Assembly: GCA_964527215.1 (NCBI GenBank)
Contig: CAZGNZ010000009.1
Coordinates: 38,965 to 102,964 of the forward strand
Source of the DNA: CAZGNZ01 sp964527215
GTDB lineage: Bacteria > Fidelibacterota > Marinisomatia > SCGC-AAA003-L08 > JACNLC01
DNA: 64,000 nt
Reading direction: 5' to 3'
Made by a program: the position numbers and the translations under genes. Shown here piece after piece: positions 9,784 through 17,825 of this stretch (the stretch's first letter is position 1; every line of letters begins with the position of its first letter). The notes under the pieces were generated by a model, which was given only the letters and a program-made list of their open reading frames with translations, searched no databases and was not told the DNA's origin.

Positions 9784-11178
9784 ATGTATTATTTGGTTGG
9801 TTTATCCCAGAAATACCTGCGAACGGAAACCGCTTTCACCCGGAAATTTCTTAAATCCATTCAGGATTTCAGTCGGGATTATACCACAACCAATGATTTC
9901 ACCTCTTTGCTTTCCTATATCGCCATCGAAGAATATTCCGCAATCTGGGTGGACTGGGAGCTGATCAAGGGCAATTCGGAAAAATTCGTCTCGCGAATTC
10001 AGAGGCTCAATGCAGCGGTACCTGTGATCATTATTGTGGATGGTCCCATGCTGGACGGCCAACTTCTGAAACTGGCAAAAAATCTGTTTACGATAGTACG
10101 CAAAATCAAACTTTTTGATCGTGCGGATGAACTTCATCATCAGATAGAAAATTTTCATGAGCTGAAAACATCGATTCACTCCCCATTTACGGAATACGTC
10201 AAACCAAATGGGTTTGGGGATTTTATTGGCAACTCAACACCCATGCTTGCCATATACAAGCAGATTGCCAAAGTATCCAGAACCGATTTTACTGTTCTCA
10301 TTCTGGGTGACAGCGGCAGTGGAAAAGAGTTTGTTGCCCAGGCCATTCATAACCTGAGCAGCCGCCGCAGCCAGAAGTTTGTCAGCCTGAACTGTGCAGC
10401 GATTCCGGACAACCTTCTCGAAAGCGAATTATTCGGATATGAGAAGGGCGCTTTCACGGGAGCATCCGGTACAAAGCAGGGTAAATTTGAACTGGCAGAC
10501 AAGGGAACTATTTTCCTGGACGAAATTGGCGATATGTCCATCGATCTTCAGGCCAAACTGCTCAGAGTGCTGGAAGATCACCGAATAGAACGCCTGGGAG
10601 GAACCACGACAAAGCAAGTCAATCTCAGGCTGATCGCTGCCACCAATCAGGATTTGACTCAAATGATTGAGGAAGGGGATTTTCGGGCTGATCTGTACTA
10701 TCGGCTGAATGTTATTCCAATTCATCTTCCTCCCCTTCGGGATCGGAACGACGATATTTTGCTGCTGACCCTGTACTTTCTAAACCGGATTTCCAAAAAC
10801 AGCGGAATCGACGTACGCGCAATTGCCTGGAATCTGATAAATGAACTGCAGAAACTGCCGCTGGTTGGCAATGTCAGGGAGCTGGAAAACCTGGTCACAC
10901 GGCTTATTTTTAATGCCGTTGACGGAATCCTGGAAAATCAGCTGATTGAAAAAAATACGATTCCAGGGCCGGCAGAGGAAATCCAGCTTGAAGATGACGG
11001 AGACTCACCCTTTGGGGATGCCGTCCTGCCCATGTGGCAGGTGGAAGCCATGGCCATAAAGCATGCATTAAAAAATCTAGACGGAAATATCAGCAGAGTG
11101 GCCACCAAACTGGAAATATCCAGAACTGCACTGTACCGCAAAATAAAGAAATACGGATTGCAGAACGACAACAACTAG
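9784..11178 (+). CDS. Sigma54-dependent transcriptional activator (PilR/NtrC type)
   Basis: 464 residues. The first ~120 residues look like a receiver-fold domain but lack a clear acidic pocket, so it may be a pseudo-receiver. The AAA+ domain has Walker A (GDSGSGKE, ~176), the sigma54-contact loop GAFTGA (~220), Walker B (GTIFLDEIGD, ~243) and the RADLYYRL arginine region. A Fis-type helix-turn-helix ends the protein (ISRVATKLEISRTALYRKIKK). It lies directly downstream of pilB and upstream of pilC; the prepilin operon beginning at 12.87 kb has a sigma54-like promoter, its most probable target. No PilS-like kinase gene is adjacent. Confidence 0.92.
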   Translation: MYYLVGLSQKYLRTETAFTRKFLKSIQDFSRDYTTTNDFTSLLSYIAIEEYSAIWVDWELIKGNSEKFVSRIQRLNAAVPVIIIVDGPMLDGQLLKLAKNLFTIVRKIKLFDRADELHHQIENFHELKTSIHSPFTEYVKPNGFGDFIGNSTPMLAIYKQIAKVSRTDFTVLILGDSGSGKEFVAQAIHNLSSRRSQKFVSLNCAAIPDNLLESELFGYEKGAFTGASGTKQGKFELADKGTIFLDEIGDMSIDLQAKLLRVLEDHRIERLGGTTTKQVNLRLIAATNQDLTQMIEEGDFRADLYYRLNVIPIHLPPLRDRNDDILLLTLYFLNRISKNSGIDVRAIAWNLINELQKLPLVGNVRELENLVTRLIFNAVDGILENQLIEKNTIPGPAEEIQLEDDGDSPFGDAVLPMWQVEAMAIKHALKNLDGNISRVATKLEISRTALYRKIKKYGLQNDNN

Positions 11179-11355
11179 CAGTCCGACATCATGCAAAACG
11201 TTACTGCAATGGCATTCATGTGCAGTGAACTTCAAAAACAAAAAGCCTGAATATGGGTTGCGCATTTCATTAGTTTTTCATCAATTAAACAGGACGGTAG
11301 CACAGGCAAAACAAGAAAATTGTAATCCAGGATTGCATTAGATTGGTCAGGAACA

Positions 11356-12561
11356 GTGGCAAAATTTGACTGCAAAATAATGAATGAAGATGGAATTGTT
11401 CAGGAAGTGATTCTTGATGCAGATTCCAAGTTTGAAATTTTCGACAGGGTCGAAAAACAGGGAGAAATGGTTCTGTCTGTCAAGGAGCACAAGGAACCGT
11501 TTAAACTTCCCTTTACCGGCGGCAGTAAAATCAAGCCGCAGCAGCTTGAGAATTTCACCGGTCAGCTTGTTGTCATGCTGGGCGCCGGTGTTCCTCTGGT
11601 TGACAGTCTGGAATCCCTGGCAGAGCAGTCTGAAACCGACGCCATGAAGAAGGTGATTGGTGATATCGTCGACAAGGTCAAGAACGGCGCTCCCTTTTCC
11701 AGTGCGCTGGAAGAGCACCCGGCCACATTTGACAAACTGTATATTGCGATGGTGAAAGTTGGTGAGTCAACGGGTGTGCTTGAACAGATACTGGACCATC
11801 TGCGGGTATTTATTCGTCACGATATTGAGGTAACCAATAATATTAAAGCTGCTATGCGGTATCCCATCATCGTGACGACCATCCTGGTGATGGCCTTCAT
11901 CGGAGCAATTGTGTTTATTATCCCCAAATTTCAGCACATGTTTGAATCAAGCGGTGTTGAGCTGCCGCTTCCCACCAAAATGATGATTGCACTGAGTACT
12001 TTCTTTCTCGATTACTGGTGGCTTGCCATCCTGCTGACGGTCACATCTATCGGCTTGTTTAAGTTCATCGTCAGCAAGCCCGCCGGTGCATATCAATTTG
12101 ACTTGTTTAAATTGAAAATACCCGTATTCAAGGAAATCTTTCTCAAATCCGATATTGCCCGATTTGCCCATATTTTGGAAACCCTGAACCGCAGCGGAAT
12201 ACAGATTCTCCAGGCTCTGGAAATAACAGAAGGTACCATCACAAACCTGGTGCTTTCAAAAACCGTGGGCGACGCCAAAGACAAAGTTGCGGAGGGCATT
12301 ACCCTCGCAGAGGCTTTGTCAGAAAACAAACATTTCCCCATTATGACCATAAAGATGATTGCCATCGGCGAACAATCCGGTGCACTTGATAAAATGCTGG
12401 TAAGTATTGCTCAACAGTATGATGAAATTGTCGATAATCTCATTGAAGGTCTTTCTGCTGCTATAGAACCGCTCCTGACTATTGTCATTGGTGTATTCCT
12501 TCTGCTTTTTGCTTCCAGTATCTTTCTTCCGATGTGGAGCATGGTGGATGTGGTCAAATAG
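11356..12561 (+). CDS. pilC: PilC-type inner-membrane platform protein (locus A)
   Basis: 401 residues, GTG start with AGGA upstream. Two GspF-type repeats are present, each with a cytoplasmic helical bundle followed by membrane segments (around 170-195, 220-240 and 375-395); signatures such as MVKVGESTGVLEQIL and MIAIGEQSGALDKML are typical of the family. It anchors the PilB/PilT motors in the inner membrane. A 177-bp non-coding stretch separates it from the activator gene, so it may have its own promoter, but I could not identify one. Confidence 0.92.
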   Translation: MAKFDCKIMNEDGIVQEVILDADSKFEIFDRVEKQGEMVLSVKEHKEPFKLPFTGGSKIKPQQLENFTGQLVVMLGAGVPLVDSLESLAEQSETDAMKKVIGDIVDKVKNGAPFSSALEEHPATFDKLYIAMVKVGESTGVLEQILDHLRVFIRHDIEVTNNIKAAMRYPIIVTTILVMAFIGAIVFIIPKFQHMFESSGVELPLPTKMMIALSTFFLDYWWLAILLTVTSIGLFKFIVSKPAGAYQFDLFKLKIPVFKEIFLKSDIARFAHILETLNRSGIQILQALEITEGTITNLVLSKTVGDAKDKVAEGITLAEALSENKHFPIMTIKMIAIGEQSGALDKMLVSIAQQYDEIVDNLIEGLSAAIEPLLTIVIGVFLLLFASSIFLPMWSMVDVVK

Positions 12562-12624
12562 CCAGGACACGCTGCAGTGATAATGATAAAGTTCCTGTTT
12601 GACGGATTCCGGTTGTTTCGATTA

Positions 12625-12640
12625 TGTACACACCTGTACA
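12625..12640. promoter_or_regulatory. Paired TGTACA palindromes, possible activator binding site
   Basis: TGTACA-CACC-TGTACA lies about 64 bases upstream of the -24 element of the sigma54-like promoter at 12704. Each half is itself palindromic. The distance suits an upstream activating sequence for an NtrC/PilR-type regulator, but only one site is visible and the assignment is a guess. Confidence 0.3.
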
Positions 12641-12703
12641 AATCAAACACAGTGCATGGCTCCGTTTAGGGAGCAACTCCCCGAAGCACCTGGTTAATTA
12701 TAA

Positions 12704-12719
12704 CGGCACTATTTTTGCA
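12704..12719 (+). promoter_or_regulatory. Sigma54 (-24/-12) promoter for the minor prepilin operon
   Basis: CGGCACTATTTTTGCA matches the consensus TGGCACNNNNNTTGCW at all positions but the first; GG at 12705-12706 and GC at 12717-12718 have the exact required spacing. Transcription would begin near 12730, about 145 bases before the first prepilin start, in a 312-bp otherwise non-coding gap (12562-12873). pilA operons driven by sigma54 and PilR are well known; the activator gene is 1.5 kb upstream. Confidence 0.72.
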
Positions 12720-12873
12720 TATAAATCATATTTAGTATAAACTGCATTATTAACAATTATTTATATTGATATACTCATTCAGCTGTGTTATATTATGTTG
12801 CTGTTTGAGATTATTGATGATGGAAATATTCCGCACTACGAACGGGTGAGTACTGCGACAACCGACTTTATGA

Positions 12874-13368
12874 ATGGGTGAAAGTGCATTGAGGGAGATG
12901 TCAAGACAATCAGGTTTTTCAATTATTGAAATAATCATCGCTATTGCGATTGTAGGGATACTGGCACTCACATTTGTGCCCAAAATGGAGGATGCGCTGG
13001 TTGCGATTCGGCTTCGGGCAGCTGCAGAAAAAATGATAGATGACATCAGATATATCAGCAGTTATGCGATTGCCAATCATGACACTACCTGGCTTGTTGT
13101 TGACACTGCCAACAATCGTTACGGAATCTATGAAGGACCTACGGCCGGCAGCAGAACTCTGCTGCATGATCCCTCCACCAATAAAGCTGCTCAATTTGAG
13201 TTTCAAACCCATTTTCCGGGTGTTTCAATAACCGGTGCAGATTTTGACGGAGATGCGGAGATGTCCATCGACTGGTGGGGAACCCCAAGTGCCGGTGGAA
13301 CGGTTACATTGAACAGCTCAAAAGTCATCACTATTGAACCAGGAACGGGATATGTTTACGAAAATTAG
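12874..13368 (+). CDS. Minor prepilin, FimT/GspH-like
   Basis: 164 residues. A class III leader ending SRQSG is cleaved before FSIIEIIIAIAIVGILAL, with the essential Glu at +5. The start at 12874 gives a 14-residue leader; an in-frame ATG at 12898 would give a 6-residue leader and is also possible. The body contains a GspH-like stretch (MIDDIRYISSYAIANHDTTW). First gene of a four-gene prepilin operon in FimT-PilV-PilW-PilX order, behind the sigma54-type promoter. Such minor pilins prime assembly and form the pilus tip. Confidence 0.82.
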   Translation: MGESALREMSRQSGFSIIEIIIAIAIVGILALTFVPKMEDALVAIRLRAAAEKMIDDIRYISSYAIANHDTTWLVVDTANNRYGIYEGPTAGSRTLLHDPSTNKAAQFEFQTHFPGVSITGADFDGDAEMSIDWWGTPSAGGTVTLNSSKVITIEPGTGYVYEN

Positions 13369-13831
13369 GAATGAATCCGGATTTTCAATTCTGGATATAG
13401 TATTGGGAATTGTATTCCTCTCTATTGCATTTACTGCTTCTATTTTTGTGATTAAGAATCTTCAGAATCGGAGTTTTAATCTGGAAGCCCTGCTGCGGGC
13501 GGATTCAATGGCGAACAGCATCATGGAAATAATCCGTGCTCACCGCTTTGATGAGAACACTGCATCGCCCTGGTCTTCAACACTGGGGGCCGAAGAGGGT
13601 TCGTACAACGATTTTGACGATGTGGATGATTTTATCGGATATACCTGGAGTTTTTCAGGGTATTCAAATTTTACTGCTACCAGCAGAATATATTATGTTG
13701 ATCCGGATGTTAGTCTGGATGACAGTACCGGAACGCTGACGAACTATAAAAAAATCGTTGTTAAAGTCACCCATCCGGTAATTCCTGACGGTGTGACTCA
13801 CAGCTCTTTAATTACGGCATCCAGCGAATGA
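13352..13831 (+). CDS. Minor prepilin, PilV-like
   Basis: Start chosen at ATG 13352, which has AGGA eight bases upstream and gives the leader MFTKIRNESG followed by FSILDIVLGIVFLSIAF; an ATG at 13334 is in frame but would lengthen the leader. Position +5 is Asp rather than the usual Glu (FSILD), an unusual but acidic replacement. About 159 residues. The start overlaps the end of the previous prepilin gene, indicating coupling. Confidence 0.78.
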   Translation: MFTKIRNESGFSILDIVLGIVFLSIAFTASIFVIKNLQNRSFNLEALLRADSMANSIMEIIRAHRFDENTASPWSSTLGAEEGSYNDFDDVDDFIGYTWSFSGYSNFTATSRIYYVDPDVSLDDSTGTLTNYKKIVVKVTHPVIPDGVTHSSLITASSE

Positions 13832-14385
13832 TTTTTTCAAACCAGATATCAATGAAAATAAAAAAAACAATTACCCGTAATGAGGGATTTACCCTTATCG
13901 AAATGATCATCGGTATTGTTGTGATGGTCATAATCGCGGGATTGGTGGCAATGGTCATTCAAACCAGTTTCAATACGTTTGAACATGTCAAATCCAGGAA
14001 AGATCTGATACTGGACGGATCTACTGCGACTCAGAGGTTTACGAGAGAGATTCGGGACATGACTGATCTCCTCGCAGCCTCGGACACAGCAATCGTATTT
14101 GAATACCATAGTTCAGAAGTGGTGACATACAGCATCACTGATTCAACGTTCACACGCCAGTTGAGTACAGAAGCATCTGCCGGTGTTTTATCATTCAACC
14201 TGGACGGCAGCAACTGTGGATTCAGCTATTTTGATATAGACCATAATGAATTGTCAACTTTCCCTCTGTCTTATGCTGATCGTCAGCTGGTATGGATGGT
14301 AGAACTCGTACTGCGTCTATCCAGCAATGGTCAGAGTGTCCAGTATATTGCAAATGGTTTCCCGGAAAATTATGCTCTCGATTAA
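13828..14385 (+). CDS. Minor prepilin, PilW-like
   Basis: 185 residues with ATGA overlap with the preceding gene; an internal ATG at 13852 would give the more standard leader MKIKKTITRNEG. Cleavage before FTLIEMIIGIVVMVIIAGLV, Glu at +5. The C-terminal part is a beta-rich pilin globular domain without recognisable motifs. Third gene of the minor-pilin operon. Confidence 0.78.
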   Translation: MIFSNQISMKIKKTITRNEGFTLIEMIIGIVVMVIIAGLVAMVIQTSFNTFEHVKSRKDLILDGSTATQRFTREIRDMTDLLAASDTAIVFEYHSSEVVTYSITDSTFTRQLSTEASAGVLSFNLDGSNCGFSYFDIDHNELSTFPLSYADRQLVWMVELVLRLSSNGQSVQYIANGFPENYALD

Positions 14386-14401
14386 TAAGGGGATACAGAT
14401 C

Positions 14402-16348
14402 ATGGAAAAGGTTCATAGATTTAAGACATGGTTCCGACGCAGCAGCTTGGTTGACCAGGAGGGGTTTGCATTTGGTGCCCTCTCACTGGTCGCGGCTGTC
14501 ATAGTCGGTCTGGTCGTTTCTTTTCTGGTGAATTCACTGGCCATGAACAGCTCAATGGCTGCTGACACCATTTCTTCTTCCCGATCATATTGGACAGCTC
14601 TTTCCTGTATTGAGCTGACCACCCAGCTTTTGAATGACGGACTTGATGATGCCAACGGCACATATGCCTTTGACAATTCAAGCTGTTCGGTTGAAGTGAT
14701 AGATACCGACAATCCCTGCCTGAAACAAATTACCAGTTTGGAAAGCAATCCGCTGAGTTCCCGGAAAGTCACGGTCATGGTGGAATGCGACTTTGATGAA
14801 GATGAGTTTCTTTCCATTATTGCCGACAGCGGCTGTACTGATCCGCTTGAGATCAGTATGGGTGATGATGACGACAGCGGCGGCGATTGTGACGGCGGTG
14901 ATGTCACATTGTGCCACCATCCACCCGGAAATCCAAGCAACTGTCATACCATTACCGTTGGTGCAGCTGCGGTTCCGGCTCATCTCGCTCATGGTGATTA
15001 TCTCGGCGAGTGCGACGGATGTTTGACTGATGGCGGATCCGGATTTGACTGGGGCTGTGGTGATGATGATGATGACGACGATTGCGATGGCGGATCCGGC
15101 TGGGGCTGGGCCTGGGGTGATGACGATGACGACGACGATGATGATGACGACGACGACGACGACAGCGGTGGCGGTGATTTTGACACTTTCGTCGGCTTTT
15201 CCATTACCGGAGACTTTGATCTTGACGGTCTGGTATATTTAGGTACAGACTGCTGTGAAGATATCGCAGACGGAGAACCGGATACCGGTTACGATCCCGG
15301 TCAAGGATTTGGCGGAGGCGGTGGATGCGGTGATGACGATGATGATGACGACGACGATGATGATGATGATGACGATGATGATGATGATGATGATCGGTAT
15401 GCAGAACGCTGCAGTGGGGATGACGACGACGACGACGATGATGACGATGATGACGATGATGACGACGATGATGATGACGATGATGATGACGGCGGCAGCG
15501 GTGGTTCTTCAGGCCCTACCGTTTGTTACGGAGCAGTAGTGGATTGTGAAAACTGCATCGGGCAGTACAATACCTCCACCTTCTTTACCCCATACGGTTA
15601 TGTTGCAGATCTCGGTACCGGGAATAACTTCACGAGTCTGGAAATGGAATCACAGACACTCCCAACACTTGAATTTACTTCTCATGACAGCCTCATTGCG
15701 CTGGCAGACGCAATCATTTCAACATCCGGCAATAAGTACAATGGGAACTACACCAAAAACGGCGGCACTCTGAATCTGGATGATTTTGTTGACAATACCT
15801 TTTTTGTGAAAGGCAATGTCACAATCAAACGGGCTGATGTCACGGGCGGTTCAGTGGCAGATCCGGGAATCATTGTGGCAACCGGAAAAATTGTGATTAA
15901 AAAAGACTCCGGTATCAATTCCTCAGTCGGCGATAATATCATACTGATTTCAAAGAATTTCGTCTATCTGAAGAATGCGACCCAGTTCGGGGTGGACTAT
16001 TCAGCATATTCTGCAGCAGACAGACCAACCACCATTAATGAAATCTATGCCTGGAACTATGTTCAAATTTCCGGAAACTCCAATGTTTGGGCTTCCATAT
16101 ATTCTGCGGGTGAAATCATCACTGAAGGGGAAGTTTACGGACTCATGTATTCCCCCACAGGACTGCAGTTCTATGGGACAGATCCATACTTCGAAGGATT
16201 GCTGTACGTTCAGGCGATAACCAATCCGGTAAATACACTGAATGCCGGAACCATGGTGTTGACGCCAAGATTCCCGTTGTCCTATTTTGGAAACGGACTG
16301 AGTACCGATGATTTCAGGATAGTACCCTTTACATATCAGGAAATTTAA
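14402..16348 (+). CDS. PilX-like minor pilin with four poly-aspartate tracts
   Basis: Start placed at ATG 14402, preceded by TAAGGGG; a longer frame opens at 14327 but overlaps the previous gene by 59 bases. About 648 residues. The N-terminus (EGFAFGALSLVAAVIVGLVV) resembles the PilX leader and membrane helix but lacks Glu at +5. Uninterrupted Asp runs of 7, 15, 21 and 24 residues occur at about 221-227, 240-254, 311-331 and 340-363. Before them is a Cys/His motif (VTLCHHPPGNPSNCHTI) ending in AHLAHGDYLGEC. The C-terminal third is a PilX-like beta-repeat region. The acidic tracts suggest calcium or cation binding at the pilus tip; that is inference. Confidence 0.8.
   Translation: MEKVHRFKTWFRRSSLVDQEGFAFGALSLVAAVIVGLVVSFLVNSLAMNSSMAADTISSSRSYWTALSCIELTTQLLNDGLDDANGTYAFDNSSCSVEVIDTDNPCLKQITSLESNPLSSRKVTVMVECDFDEDEFLSIIADSGCTDPLEISMGDDDDSGGDCDGGDVTLCHHPPGNPSNCHTITVGAAAVPAHLAHGDYLGECDGCLTDGGSGFDWGCGDDDDDDDCDGGSGWGWAWGDDDDDDDDDDDDDDDSGGGDFDTFVGFSITGDFDLDGLVYLGTDCCEDIADGEPDTGYDPGQGFGGGGGCGDDDDDDDDDDDDDDDDDDDDDRYAERCSGDDDDDDDDDDDDDDDDDDDDDDDDGGSGGSSGPTVCYGAVVDCENCIGQYNTSTFFTPYGYVADLGTGNNFTSLEMESQTLPTLEFTSHDSLIALADAIISTSGNKYNGNYTKNGGTLNLDDFVDNTFFVKGNVTIKRADVTGGSVADPGIIVATGKIVIKKDSGINSSVGDNIILISKNFVYLKNATQFGVDYSAYSAADRPTTINEIYAWNYVQISGNSNVWASIYSAGEIITEGEVYGLMYSPTGLQFYGTDPYFEGLLYVQAITNPVNTLNAGTMVLTPRFPLSYFGNGLSTDDFRIVPFTYQEI
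15062..15490 (+). repeat. GAY trinucleotide tracts encoding poly-Asp
   Basis: Four pure GAT/GAC stretches (15062-15082, 15119-15163, 15332-15394, 15419-15490) encode 7, 15, 21 and 24 consecutive Asp codons. Codons are mixed, so the array is not one simple microsatellite, but slippage in units of three would change Asp number without a frameshift. Translations of the other frames here (runs of Met/Thr or Ser) are shadows. Confidence 0.9.
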
Positions 16349-16366
16349 TTTTTTTAAGGATTTGTT

Positions 16367-16579
16367 GTGACTATTGGATATCTTATTATCGCCATACTGC
16401 TGATGGTTGGCGGAGGTTTTCTGATTTTTGCTCCGAAACTGATAATCAAATTCAGTGAATCCCTAAATCGCTGGGCAACCACTGATGACGTCATTTTGTA
16501 CAAGCGTCATTTGGTGGGCATTATAATTATGCTGATTTCCGTATACATGATATACGTGTATTTTCAATTGCCTGAATGA
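16367..16579 (+). CDS. Small two-helix membrane protein
   Basis: 70 residues, GTG start preceded by AAGGA at suitable distance. Two hydrophobic segments (IGYLIIAILLMVGGGFLIFA and about residues 47-65, VGIIIMLISVYMIYVYF) flank a short polar stretch. I do not recognise the family. It lies 18 bases after the PilX-like gene and could be part of the prepilin transcript. Confidence 0.55.
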   Translation: MTIGYLIIAILLMVGGGFLIFAPKLIIKFSESLNRWATTDDVILYKRHLVGIIIMLISVYMIYVYFQLPE

Positions 16580-16629
16580 TTTTCAAAGGGATTGCGAACA
16601 GTTCAGTTTCAAAGGTGCGGATGTGACCA

Positions 16630-17058
16630 ATGTCTTTCCGCACCTTATTGGTCCGGCAAAAATACAATTCCTGGATCACCTTTCTGCTTATTCTCATTCC
16701 GATTGCGGCAGGGATGACTGCCATACAGATTCGCATCCTGAATCATGCTCAGGAAATCCAGGCTGAAACAGTTATCCAGTCTGTCAGAACCAGCCTGAAA
16801 ATCTACGCCCTCGAGCAGGTGTTGATATCTGGGGCTATGCAGTTTCCGCCGGACAGCATATCCTGCCTGTTTAATAATATCTACATGGAAACACCGGAAA
16901 ACTGGCACTACACTCCCGGGTCAGCCGATGATACCCATCCCGGATATATCGTTCATATGTCATCAAACTTATCAGCCAGATACATTTATCAATGCAGTGG
17001 CGGAGATCATTATTTTCTGGCGGAAACGATTGAGATTCCGGAGCTGCGGCAGCAATGA
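16630..17058 (+). CDS. Hypothetical membrane-anchored protein, prepilin-like layout
   Basis: 142 residues: short basic N-terminus, one membrane helix (about 15-33, WITFLLILIPIAAGMTAI) and a ~105-residue extracytoplasmic domain with two cysteines. The layout resembles a pilin, but there is no leader glycine or Glu +5, so PilD processing is unlikely. Downstream of locus A and overlapping the Mut7-C gene by 4 bases. Function not recognised. Confidence 0.5.
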   Translation: MSFRTLLVRQKYNSWITFLLILIPIAAGMTAIQIRILNHAQEIQAETVIQSVRTSLKIYALEQVLISGAMQFPPDSISCLFNNIYMETPENWHYTPGSADDTHPGYIVHMSSNLSARYIYQCSGGDHYFLAETIEIPELRQQ

Positions 17059-17825
17059 ATGATTTTCCTGCTCCTCATATCACTCTTCGCTTCTATGAAG
17101 AGCTGAACGATCATCTTCCCGTGAAACACCGAAAAATACGATTTTCCCGCCAGCTGACACATCCTGCATCCGTGAAAGACGTAATTGAATCATGCGGCGT
17201 CCCTCATCCGGAAGTTGAGTTAATCCTTGTCAACGGCGAATCAGTGGATTTTGAATACCCGGTTCAGCCAAATGATGATCTGTCGGTTTATCCCGTTTTT
17301 GAAAGCATGGACGTTTCTTCCGTCGTCAGACTTCCAAAGCGGCCACTCAGAAATGTGGCATTTATTGCCGATGTGCATCTCGGCAAACTGACCCGGATAC
17401 TGCGCATCCTGGGTTTCGACATCCATTATGATCCAATATTGGAGGATGCTGAACTGGCTGAGATTTCCGGTGAAACAGGAAAGGTCCTTCTAACGCGCGA
17501 CCGCAGACTTCTGATGCGGAAAATTATTGATAAAGGCTATTACGTCCGCTCCCCGAATCCTTATGAACAGACTGTGGAAATACTTCAGCGGTTCCAGCTG
17601 AAAAACCAGGTCTCCCCCTTTTCACGATGTCCGGAATGCAACGGCAGAATTAATCCTGTGCAAAAAGCAGATGTAGATGAAGTTCTGCCGCCGATGACCC
17701 GAAAGCTGTATTTTTCCTTTCGAATCTGCGAAAACTGCCGCAAAGTGTATTGGGAAGGTGCTCATACAAAAAAACTGAACGGAATGATAAACCGCATTAT
17801 GATGGAACTGGAGAATGACCGGTAA
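17055..17825 (+). CDS. Mut7-C RNase domain protein with N-terminal ubiquitin-like fold
   Basis: 256 residues. Residues ~5-85 resemble the Mut7-C ubiquitin/ThiS-like domain (ITLRFYEELNDHLP...PNDDLSVYP). Residues ~95-245 carry the Mut7-C PIN-like nuclease fold: FIADVHLGKLTRILRILGFD with its early Asp, LTRDRRLL, and a zinc ribbon (CPECNGRI and CENCRKVYWEGAH). This two-domain form is a known but uncharacterised bacterial family, thought to act on RNA. It overlaps the RNase Z-like gene by 11 bases, suggesting a coupled RNA-processing unit. Confidence 0.85.
   Translation: MNDFPAPHITLRFYEELNDHLPVKHRKIRFSRQLTHPASVKDVIESCGVPHPEVELILVNGESVDFEYPVQPNDDLSVYPVFESMDVSSVVRLPKRPLRNVAFIADVHLGKLTRILRILGFDIHYDPILEDAELAEISGETGKVLLTRDRRLLMRKIIDKGYYVRSPNPYEQTVEILQRFQLKNQVSPFSRCPECNGRINPVQKADVDEVLPPMTRKLYFSFRICENCRKVYWEGAHTKKLNGMINRIMMELENDR

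Noticed and set aside
11205..11225. TGGCATTCATGTGCA as a second sigma54 promoter before pilC
   Set aside because: Spacing between GG and GC is one base too short and the -12 element is imperfect.
11290..11330. Possible c-di-GMP (GEMM) riboswitch before pilC because of GCACAGGCAAAAC
   Set aside because: The second conserved block (GACGCAAAGCC) and pairing are absent.
1..12561. Locus A as a type II secretion system
   Set aside because: PilT and PilU-like retraction ATPases, an AMIN-type PilQ and FimT/PilV/PilW/PilX order fit type IV pili better, although the PilM-PilN fusion resembles GspL.
15030..15540. Several overlapping ORFs rich in Met/Thr or Ser in the poly-Asp region on both strands
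   Set aside because: They are other-frame translations of the GAY repeats inside the PilX-like gene; no RBS or independent signal.
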